From: Nicotiana tabacum
Lineage: Eukaryota > Streptophyta > Magnoliopsida > Solanales > Solanaceae
Assembly: GCF_000715075.1 (NCBI RefSeq)
Contig: NC_134096.1
Span: forward strand, 35,599,804-35,663,803
Direction: 5' to 3'
DNA length: 64,000 nucleotides
The notes under the pieces were generated by a model, which did no database searches, was not told where the DNA came from, and saw only the letters and a list, made by a program, of their open reading frames with translations. Each line of letters begins with the position of its first letter. Positions within the stretch are counted from its first letter, which is position 1. The translations under genes were made by a program, and so were the position numbers. Below, in pieces: positions 55,271-64,000 of the stretch.

Positions 55271-56889
55271 AAGTGTTTCAGTTGGTCAGCTTTCACGAGC
55301 AATTTCTTGCCCTAAATCTAGGTCTCTACCATTTCTTACACTCAGTGCCATAAGCTACTTTAGTCTATGCTCTTTTGGATTGACATGGGTGACTATAGGT
55401 AACGTCTCTTGGGGACGATTATTCAGAGCCATCGATATCTGCCCTAGTTGAATCTCAATGTCTTTGATAGCTGAGTCATGTGATACTACCTTTTCTTGTA
55501 TCTGGTGGACCTTTTCTTCCATTTTCCTGCTGGCCCCAATGAGTTGTTGCAGCATTCCTTTAATTTCAAACAAACCATCATCTTGTCGCACTATCTGTTA
55601 TTGTTGAGGCTGTGTATAAGCTGGCTGCTGATTTTGCTGGTTGTATCCATGTTGCCTTTGGTAAGGCACAACTTGAACCTGTAGTCGCATAGCTCCAGGA
55701 TTGTTGCTATTATTGTACTGTTGTTGTGCTAGTCCATATTGCTGATTCTGTTGCCCCAAATTCTGACAACCTTTCCTCTGTCCTCCATAGTTAGCCACAT
55801 AGTTCATATTTTCCTGATAGTTCTGGTTGTCACTTTCCGCACTCCACGAGCATACATATGGTTGGTTAATGCATGGTGTACATAAGCCCCCATTAGTCGT
55901 GTCAACTATGTGTACCTGCTTCTGGCCTGATTCATCAATCTATTTGGTGAGGATACTCATTTGCGTCATCAGAGTGGCCATATTCTCAACTATCGAGTTG
56001 CTTGGGTCCAAAGCTACTGAGTGAACGATAGGAGTGATCATAGAGTCTCTTGTCATCCATCCTGAGTTTTGAGACATTTTATCAAGCAAGATCTTGTATT
56101 CTCTGAATGATTTGCTCAAAAATGCTCCACCTGTTGAACCATCAATATTGGCCTTCAAGTTGTTTGCCAATCCCATGTAGAACCTTTGGCCCAACATCTG
56201 ATCTAGAATGCCATAATGTGGACACTTAACCAGCATACCTTTGAATCTCTCCCACATTTCTTGCGGTGTTTCTGTTGGTCTCTGCCTGAAGCTCAATATC
56301 TCATCAACTTGTTTGGCAGTCTTATTGGGTGGGTAGAACTTGTTCAAAAATTGCTTGACTAATTCTTCCCAAGTAGTGATGGAGTTTATGGGGAGTTAAT
56401 TTAGCCAAGTCTGAGCCTCTCCTGTCACTGAGAATGGAAACAACAACAACCTTATTGCTTCCGGTGTCACATTTGGTTGCCTTTGCATGACACATATCGA
56501 CAAAAAAGTTTTCAAATGCTGCTGAGGATCTACAATGTAAGACCCTGAGAACAGTCCCTTATTCTGCAACAAATGTAGCATGTTGTTTGTGATTTAAAAT
56601 GATTCCGCTTGTATCCGAGGTACTACAATTGCGGTTGCTAGATTTTCGGTGGTGGGTTGTGCCCAATCATACAGGGCTGCTTCTGGCACAAGAGTCGCTG
56701 CATCCTGATTGTTCGGGTCATTCGCATTATTTTTGTTGTTTGGGTTTTCTATTACGTCATTCATGTCTTGTTCGATTCGTTCTGTTGTTGTTTGTCCTTC
56801 TTGTTTGCACGAATCAATGCCTTGAAAACTTTTTCAGGATTTGATAATGCTTCGAACAATTCACCAGTTCTTGAGGAGTTTCTAGGCAT
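55271..56889 (-). pseudogene. gag of element E, broken
   Basis: The ATG candidate at 56889-56887 opens MPRNSSRTGELFEALSNPEK but reaches a TGA after about 43 codons. The capsid-like domain lies at 56581-55940: LHLLQNKGLFSGSYIVDPQQ, stop at about 56398, then NKFYPPNKTAKQVDEILSFR, ETPQEMWERFKGMLVKCPHY and ILDQMLGQRFYMGL. A Gln/Asn-rich tract (55807-55598) and a predicted coiled coil (55591-55355; KMEEKVHQIQEKVVSHDSAI) follow. At least four stops break it. Gag would assemble the particle. Confidence 0.88.
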
Positions 56890-57011
56890 GCACCTCTAAC
56901 ACCCAAGACTACAAACGTTTTAATTTTAATGTATTTAGTTTAAAATTAAGAAAATTGACTACACTAAGAATTCTAGCACTTCTTTAGTTGCAATTAATAA
57001 CACCGTTAAGT

Positions 57012-57029
57012 TCCCAGCAACGGTGCCAA
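57012..57029 (-). other. Primer binding site of element E
   Basis: Four bases beyond the 5' LTR the minus strand reads TTGGCACCGTTGCTGGGA, close to the tRNA-Asp type site (TGGCGCCGTTGCC) used by Athila elements. One or two mismatches suggest decay. Confidence 0.8.
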
Positions 57030-57033
57030 CATT

Positions 57034-58341
57034 TGATCACGCCGAACTATGCCTCCTAAGAGGTCTAATGGTCGTTGCAAATATAATCTGGTTTATAAGT
57101 CCGGAGTCGAATCCCACAGGGAATTAACCTACTAATCATAACCACTAGTTTCGCACGAATTCAAGTAATCAACCTTCAGAAATATTTAATAATGAGTTGA
57201 TTGCTTACTGACTAAAAGCAAGGCAATAAAAGGCTATAATTTTGATACTAACAAAGCAAATGTTATAGACAAGATTGGAAAGGTCTAGGGTTATGATTTC
57301 CCCTTCAACGGAATCCTCCCCGCCACGTGTCATACAAATTCTCTTAGATATTTTCTACCAATCGTGAGTACTTTAGGTGTCGCAATTCTCTTCCGAACAA
57401 ATACAATAATTTACTAGATGTATTCTTCTTAACTACGCTAGTTGGCACTAGTTTACCGCTCACTACGATCGCACTAAGGTTTCGTTATTCCTAATCCCAC
57501 CTTTAAATCCTCCGTATTGATCTCTCATATACGTTAGGAGTGATGTTATTCAATAACTACCTAAATATGTACCCTTTTCCAAGTAATACACACTAAATAG
57601 CCACAGTCAATTGAGAGCTCTTCAATCAACAACAATGAAAATATAGTTGAACAAGTAGAGAAAAATCAAAGGTAAATCTATATTAGACGTAGTAGAAAAT
57701 CATCCTCCAATAGGTTCCATCAAACCCTAGATTACGGTTTTAGCTACTCATAATATTATGTAAGTTTACAATATAAAAAGTCATAACCAACAATGAAAAT
57801 ATGAAGAAGAAAATGAAAAACTCGTAGAAGAATTCTCCGCCTTGCTCTTTTCCTTGTGTTTTTGCCTCCTCTCGTTCGATCCCACCAGAAAGTGAGTTTG
57901 GAGACTATTTATATGGGATAGTATTAGCATGGGGAGAAATAATACAAGCCCACTTCGAAACAATCTTTTTAGGATAGCTCGTTCCCCCTCTCGTTCGCAC
58001 GCGAGAGTGAACGAGCAAAGTTCTTCTCTTTTTGTTTTCCTCCTAAGTCTCTCGTGCACTTCCATGCCTTTTTGCCATACTTCGCTATTTTTTTCTCAAG
58101 TTTTTCCTCATCTAGCTCGTTCACTCTCTCGTTTGCACGCAAGAATGACTGAGGAAAGTTCTTCTTTTGTCTTTTGGTACTGAATCAACTTCTTTTGCTC
58201 ACTTTTCGTCCAACTTGCTCCTACACATAAGAATACACATAATGAGCATAATTCACTACAAAAACTCATGTAACCTATCGTAACCACAGAAGTTACGAGA
58301 TGAAAGTACACCGAAAAATATGTATTTTTGGCCGTTTATCA
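57034..58341 (-). repeat. 5' LTR of element E
   Basis: It pairs with 45250-46560 along its length. The TATA box CTATTTATA lies at 57905-57913. The hairpin CTCTCGTTCGCACGCGAGAG lies at 57986-58005, with a second related hairpin at 58112-58150, both upstream of the TATA box. Confidence 0.93.
57905..57913 (-). promoter_or_regulatory. TATA box of the element E 5' LTR
   Basis: The minus strand reads TATAAATAG. The same site occurs at 46122-46130 in the partner LTR. Transcription would run toward gag. Confidence 0.6.
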
Positions 58342-58469
58342 ATTTCTCATTTTTCAATTGTTTATAACAGTGAGAAGTAAAAAGACACTGGCGATTCATA
58401 ATTGAAGAAGTATCTAGAATATATGTTCTGAGGCATAAAATATGAATAATGACGGAGAAGAGTAGTACT

Positions 58470-58685
58470 AAGGGGCGGATACACCTTGCGGCAGCCGGCA
58501 AGCAGTGTCATGTGACATCACTTTGTTGGAATTTTTATTAAATATATTTATATAAATAGTATACAAAATGAAAATATTGGGTATAAATATAAAAAATGAC
58601 ACCGCCTTTTGTTATAGTGATTTATTTATTTATTTATTTTATCAAATTTTGACACCGCTTACCAAAAATTTTGCGTACGTCCCTG
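58470..58685. mobile_element. hAT-type MITE (216 bp)
   Basis: It is flanked by an exact 8-bp duplication, GTAGTACT (58462-58469 and 58686-58693). The ends AAGGGGCGGATAC and (inverted) CAGGGACGTACGC are short imperfect terminal repeats with the CAGGG start common in hAT elements. The interior is AT-rich and non-coding. Confidence 0.88.
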
Positions 58686-60463
58686 GTAGTACTAGCAATA
58701 CTTACTATGATAATGAATGTTTTACTTAAAACTAAAAACCAACTTTTATCTCTGCTAAAATATGAAGACAGAGTCTTCCAAATCATATTTTTCAATCAGA
58801 TATCGAACGATTAGCAGCAAACACTATACTGATTGCGGCCGGGGACCAATGCCTATCGCACAAAGATTTTAGACCTTGTTGGAAGTAGAAACTATAAAAA
58901 CGAAGGAGATGAAGAGAAAATAAAGAGTGAGAAAGTAAAATTAGTAAGTGCCATTTTTAAAAATTAAATCACAGTCATCTTTAATTTGGTGGATAAAATT
59001 ATGAGCCAAAAGAAAGATATATTCCTCTTATTATTCTGTGTTTTCCATCTTGCATGTCAAATAAAAAAAAAATTAATTAAAACTTTCTTTCCCTTCCTTT
59101 ATCTGGTTTCCAAACAAATCATTAAGTTGAATCTACACCGTTTTGAATGATTTACATGATAAAACGATTGACAATAATTAAGCAAACCAACAATTAGATT
59201 ATACTCGAGTAATAGAGGATAATTCTATAAAATCCAAATGGGAAAAGCGAGCTGTCACTTCTATGTGCTACACATAAGTTAGGTTTAGGTTGAATGAATA
59301 ACAAGATCAAGAGAAATAAATCAATGAGATGATTTTAATTAATAGGAGTACTTTTATTAGCACATTGATCATCGAAAAAGAATATACTGCAAATAATACC
59401 GTTCTATTGTTTTTTTTCTTTTCAAAAATCAACTATTTCAAAAATCTTCTAAAAGCCATACTTAGTTAAAAGGAAAATGAAGGCAACTATTTTCGTTTCT
59501 ACTAGGAAAAAGAATAGAATTCAACATTCTACTCAATGGAAGAAGCTATTTGACCATTGTCAATGATTTTTAGTGGATTGTCTTATTCAAAAACATGATG
59601 TGCCAATAATCTATCAAAAGGAAGAGGTTGATTATGTATACCAACAAAAATTTCAACACAGCACAATCACTTTACTTTTCTTGTATTGTTTTATTATATA
59701 TAATATGTTATCTAAAACCTTAAAAAAGATTCAACACTTGAATTATTTCAGAGTTGCCTAAAATTCTTATATATATGCTTCTTGGATTTTGTCCCTTTTA
59801 GGGTCTGCATGATCTTTTCGACCTTATCTGAATTTGGATAGTTGGCTGAATCCTTCATATATAGGACAGAAATAGGACTACAAGAGTACTCATGTTTAGA
59901 TTATTCTTTTCACTGGTTATAGTGCTATTTTCAAACCTCATATGCTGTAGGAAGACTTTAAGAAAACACCAAACCTAACTATGTTTATTTGTTTTCCCTA
60001 ATGTCAGGCTAAATATATAGGCAAAAGGGTAAGATTATTTTTTTTGGTTAAGGTGATCACCACTTCTTAATTTCTTTTTATTTCTTGAGAATAGCTACCT
60101 GGGTCTTGGTTTGTAATTTAATCTTGGGATCTTTACTCGAATAGCGGTTCGAATTTAATGTTTATTTTTTTTAAACGGTATATGTAGATTATATACTGAA
60201 TATATACAGTTATACATATATTATACATGAATTATATAAATATTATACAAATATTATATATTCACTGACTATTGTTAAAGCGATTGAGTGGACCACTAAC
60301 TAGTTAATTCTTCCTTATGTGAACCTTGGTTATGTATTTCCTCCTTTTACTCGATGTATCATATGCTCGACATTTGAAGTACACCTAGTTTATATTTGAA
60401 GGAATCTGCGCACATTTCGATGAGAGAATTTAAGCTCAAAGTACCAAATTATCCTTTATGGTA
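58686..60463. other. AT-rich intergenic DNA, no gene seen
   Basis: No conserved domain, RNA gene or element boundary could be supported. Around 60180-60265 there are repeated ATTATACA/ATATATAC words. Short open frames (for example 59573-59761) have no recognisable content. Confidence 0.5.
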
Positions 60464-60739
60464 TTCCCTATGTCTCAAATTATACGTCGTATTTTTCTTT
60501 TACACATCCCTTAAAAAAATATTAAATATGATAAATTTTGACTGTTTTACCCTTATTTATGTTTTAAGATATAATTTTTCTTCTTTTAATATTTAGTCAT
60601 AATTGAGGTGTTTGTAATTTTCAAGGATAATTATTACTAAGGGTAAAAAAAGAAAAAAAGAATTAATTTTATCTTGATGACAAACAATTTGAGACAACTA
60701 CTTTTAATAACCATGGCCGATAATATGAGACGGAGGGAG
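60464..60739. mobile_element. Mariner/Stowaway-like MITE (276 bp)
   Basis: The ends TTCCCTATGTCTCAAATTAT and (inverted) CTCCCTCCGTCTCATATTAT are imperfect terminal repeats. TA flanks both sides (60462-60463 and 60740-60741). Non-coding. Confidence 0.88.
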
Positions 60740-60947
60740 TATTTGTTTGTACTTAACCTTCAATTCCGAGATATATATCTTTAAATTTTCTTTATTCAAT
60801 AACGATACCCATTTCTATTGTTACAACCAATCTATATATTATTACTAATCAGTTTAGTGTTAGACAATTTCACCTTTTATTTTCCATAAGATTTTTTGGC
60901 CTAATGTTTTACTTTTCCTTCTTTTTATACAACACAAGACTATGTTA

Positions 60948-61214
60948 CTCCATCTGTTAATTTAAATGACACACTTTTTTTATTAATTCGTTAAAAAAAA
61001 ATTCTATATTTAAAAAATAATTTAACTTGAAATTATTCTCATTTCATCATTAATGACAATCTTTTATAGCCACATAAAATTATTACATATTTAAAACAAC
61101 AAGTGTATAATCACACAATTGTACATATAATATATTGAAGACTACAAGTCTCATAAGTGTTCCTTTATGTCTTATATAAACTCTGCCGCGTCATATAAAT
61201 TAAAACAGATGGCT
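60948..61214. mobile_element. Mariner/Stowaway-like MITE (about 267 bp)
   Basis: The left end CTCCATCTGTTAATTTAAAT follows TA at 60946-60947. The right end, inverted, reads GCCATCTGTTTTAATTTATA, and TA occurs at 61215-61216. The ends are the CTCCNTCNGT type, somewhat decayed; the exact right border may be off by one or two bases. Confidence 0.7.
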
Positions 61215-63529
61215 TATAATTTTTGCCCAGATTTTGTATTATTTTCGTATCTCAATCACCCTTCACTCGTCGCTTTATCATTTTGAGTCCCCTCCAATAG
61301 GAATATGTAATCATTCGAAAAGGTCCCGAATATCCACGATTACTTGAGTATGACTTTTGTAATTAAAACACCCCACCCCTCTTCGGACACACACAATCTA
61401 GAGAGGAGAGGCAATTAAATATTGAGGTATATATATACTATCTTATACAAATATTTAAGAAAGAAATTATATCAAAATCCGTGACAAAGTCAGAATTTTC
61501 GGTACCCTTTATTAGCAAATATCCATGTTTTTTTTTTGTTGTCCTCGTAACACAAAAGAAATCCTTCTTTTTTATGAGGTTGCACTTATTAAATTCATCA
61601 AAGTAGGTGTTTATTTTTGGAAGAAGATATATTAGTTTCTATAAGCTTATTGTTGAAGTACATACTTGAATAATTATTTCAAGAAATCCTATTTACAAGT
61701 AGATAGCCCCACATACACACAAAAACAAAATAGGATCATCTTAGAAAAGACTCGGTTTAATAAGCTATTAATGATGCGTAAAGTGCTTGCATAAAACCAA
61801 ACCACTTGTTATAATTAATAGCGTAAAGTGCCTCATCTAACTAATTAAGAAACTAAGGCCAAGTTAACTTTTAATTCACTCATTATATACATGCATGATG
61901 CATATGTAATTAAGAGTACAGTGACACGTACGACGAAAGAAATAAAGGGACTAATTATATATGAAAATCTGAATAATTCTCATCACAGTCAAGGAAGGTA
62001 CAGCAATAAAATCATCAGTACAATATTTTCATAGGACATGTGAATGTGATGCAGTTTAATTTTCGTAACAAAAGAAAATACAACTATAAACAAATATGAT
62101 ATACCATAATTTTGGAGCACACATATATACATATATTGACTGGATAACACACCGCAAAAGATAGAAAGTAGCAAAAGAAAAGAATTGCATTGGAAATTTA
62201 TATATGAATGCTTTTTCATGCTGACTTTTGGATTAATATGATTAATAGAACAGTCACTCTCAAGCTATTTAAAATCTTCCTTTTCATTTCATTTATGAAG
62301 GGTTTGACGAATAAGATTGAGATTCTTTAGTGTCACTCTTAATCATAGCATGGAGGAGTATTTTTGTATAGAAGATGATATTGTGTCATTATTAGGAGAA
62401 AAAGAAAGGGCAAGTTTTCTTTTTCTTTTTCTTTTTTGAAGTCTTAAATCCCTCGCATGGGCATCCTACGTATCAAGTCTTTGTTCCTATTTCTACCTTT
62501 ATAACCCGTATCATTAATGGACCCCATATACCACCTCATGATATTACACAAGCTTGGATTCTCCTAAATAAGAAAATAAATAAAAAATATAAACACAAAA
62601 GAAAAGTATAGTATGCATAAATGCAACTTTTTTGTTTTAGCCGGCATATGTACAAATTAACGTCGACATCTTATATTATCACAGGACTAAAGGGAAGGTA
62701 GTGGCAATAGGCTTGTCTGTGCCAAAGATAAAAATAATGGAAGGTCGACGAAGTTGAGTCTAGAATTTAGAGTCGGTATGTTTAAAATATATTTCACAAA
62801 CCTATTATATTTTTATATTTTAATTATATATATAACTTGCATAACTTGTCATAAATCCGTCTGGAGAGATCAAGGAATTAATTTATATAATTGAGTTCTT
62901 ACATATCACAAGTCAAATTAATTAATTTATACATGAAGACATTAGTTCTATTCGCTCGACTTCTCTCAAGTGCACTGTTATATTTTACAACAAACAAGTA
63001 TCGTATTTAAAAAGTACACAACTATTAATTAGATAACCTCAAAAAGAAAAAAAGAAATTGAAGTCTTCAATATTTAGAGAGATGAAGAGTGAGAAAGTAG
63101 AGATGTAAAATGGAAGCAAAGGCACAGAAAATGCATATGGTGGGGCTTGTAGGAGACTCAAACTTTCTTTTGGTGCATGACAAAAAGGATATGACCTTCA
63201 CTCCCCACTCAAAACAAAAGCCCTTTAGGGACCCATGCATATATATTAGGGTTAGGTTTTTTTTTTAGTTGGGGCTGGAAAGGGACTTCCACCTTTGTCA
63301 ATTTTGCAAAATCACGCAATGCGATATGGGAACATCCCTCAGTGGACACTACCCTATTCTGTCCCCATTTTTTTTTTTTCCCCTTCTCTGTTCGCTGTTC
63401 TGTATTTATAGTAAGATATCAATTAATTTGAATTTGTGCCTCATTAAATGAGAAAGTGTTCCTTATAAGATTTTTTTCCATTCCCAAACTCAAACCCGAA
63501 ACATTTGGTTAAGATTATAAAAATTCTAT
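61215..63529. other. AT-rich intergenic DNA with a promoter-like patch near its end
   Basis: No gene is recognised. The last part (63090-63420) is less AT-rich, has CT-rich stretches, TTAGGGTTAGG at 63247-63257, and a TATA-like TATTTATAG at 63403-63411. It could be the upstream region of a gene displaced by the Tat insertion at 63530, but no exon follows in the window. Confidence 0.4.
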
Positions 63530-64000
63530 TGTATACGGTCAAATTTGAGTTTGCCTTCCGTGTAAATTGGTCGAGATTGGAACATGATAAACCGAGGGTC
63601 GTCATTGTAACATCGGGACAAGAAGCAAAGTCAGGTTATCGAGCTCAAGGTTCAAGGACCCATCAATATTGAGCTCGAGTCAATATCGAGCTCGAATCAA
63701 TATCGAGTTGTGATATGAAGCAGTGTTATCGAGCTCAAAAGCCAGGGCTCAAGAGCCAGAGACAGATCAGTACCGAGCCTAGTCAATATCGAGCTCGAGA
63801 TCTTGAGATCGACCGATACCAAGACCGACCAAGATCGAGCTTAGAGACAAAGAGCCGTTGCAGCCGCACTTAGGGATAGAACCTCGGCGGGAATTAAGGA
63901 AAAGCTAATTAATTAATCTATCATGGGATATCCACTATGTATTTTTAATAATATCCAAAGTAGGTTCTTCCACTATATAAAGAAGTGGCTATTATTTCTG
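63530..64000 (+). mobile_element. Start of a Tat-type LTR, cut by the window edge
   Basis: It starts TGTATACGGTCAAATTTGAG, the end sequence of Tat LTRs, after TTCTAT. It contains repeated TATCGAGCTCGAG-type words (63637-63840) upstream of a TATA box (TATATAAAG at 63974-63982). The LTR continues past 64000, so solo LTR versus full element is open. Confidence 0.8.
63974..63982 (+). promoter_or_regulatory. TATA box of the Tat-type LTR at the window end
   Basis: TATATAAAG, about 445 bp into the LTR and downstream of the CGAGCTCGAG cluster, in the expected U3 position. Confidence 0.55.

Larger units (their letters stand above)
45250..58341 (-). mobile_element. Element E: full-length Athila-like Ty3/gypsy retrotransposon
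   Basis: The LTR copies at 45250-46560 and 57034-58341 are flanked by the duplication ATTTC (45245-45249 and 58342-58346). On the minus strand: 5' LTR, PBS, gag, protease, RT, RNase H, integrase, a non-coding gap, an extra ORF and the 3' LTR. LTR ends TGATAAACGGCC...GTGATCA, the tRNA-Asp-type PBS and the extra ORF point to Athila. The LTRs show about ten differences in the first 170 bp by eye, so the insertion is old. All genes are broken. Confidence 0.95.

Noticed and set aside
1..64000. tRNA, rRNA or microRNA genes
   Set aside because: I saw no cloverleaf with A and B boxes, no rRNA segments, and none of the common plant microRNA sequences; the tRNA-like matches are primer binding sites.

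Overview
This is nuclear DNA of a flowering plant. The long-LTR chromoviruses with TGTAACGACCCG-type ends, the MITEs with CTCCCTCCGT-like ends and the Tat element with an antisense gene fit Solanaceae best, and Nicotiana is my first guess (inference; no gene here fixes the species). The window is a heterochromatin-like pile of nested transposable elements. I found no intact host gene. The only host coding sequence I recognise is the first exon of the nuclear gene for mitochondrial-type ribosomal protein bL20 (19869-20054), and it carries a stop at codon 16.

Layout. 1-934: end of a minus-strand chromoviral LTR. 948-1889: an AT-rich tandem repeat of about 422 bp, which resumes at 15688. Between the two lies a nest that the 5-bp target-site duplications resolve completely: solo LTR 1 (1890-15687, TSD ATTTA) contains an internally deleted minus-strand chromovirus A (2931-8102, TSD GTAGA) and solo LTR 2 (9119-15589, TSD GTACT). 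LTR 2 in turn contains solo LTR 3 (12128-15448, TSD GTATC). 16189-17473: non-autonomous Helitron. 17485-19699: 5'-truncated LINE A with poly(A). 19869-20054: bL20 exon relic. 20421-24129: a hAT MITE, then a decayed minus-strand LINE B carrying a mariner-like and a hAT MITE. 24130-29964: chromovirus B (plus), missing integrase and part of both LTRs. 29965-33062: remnant of chromovirus D (minus: LTR, PPT, integrase C-terminus and chromodomain). 33063-44054: Tat-clade element C (plus) with gag, protease, RT, RNase H, a second RNase H, integrase, a 57-bp minisatellite, a long spliced antisense ORF and the 3' LTR; its 5' LTR is gone. 45250-58341: full-length minus-strand Athila-like element E with TSD ATTTC. 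58342-63529: AT-rich intergenic DNA with three MITEs. 63530-64000: start of a second Tat-type LTR.

How the parts relate. All retroelement genes are broken by stops and frameshifts, many of them explicable as CAG, CAA or CGA changed to TAG, TAA or TGA, as expected of old, methylated copies. The most interesting signals are regulatory. Nearly every LTR here, whatever its clade, has a reiterated CpG-rich self-complementary motif just upstream of its TATA box. The chromoviral LTRs also carry a second tandem array of short stem-loops further downstream whose sequence differs by family while arm pairing is kept. The Tat element combines an antisense gene having its own TATA box and a frame-preserving intron with a minisatellite whose every unit holds two hairpins. 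All boundaries and motifs were read by eye; no alignment or database search was run.
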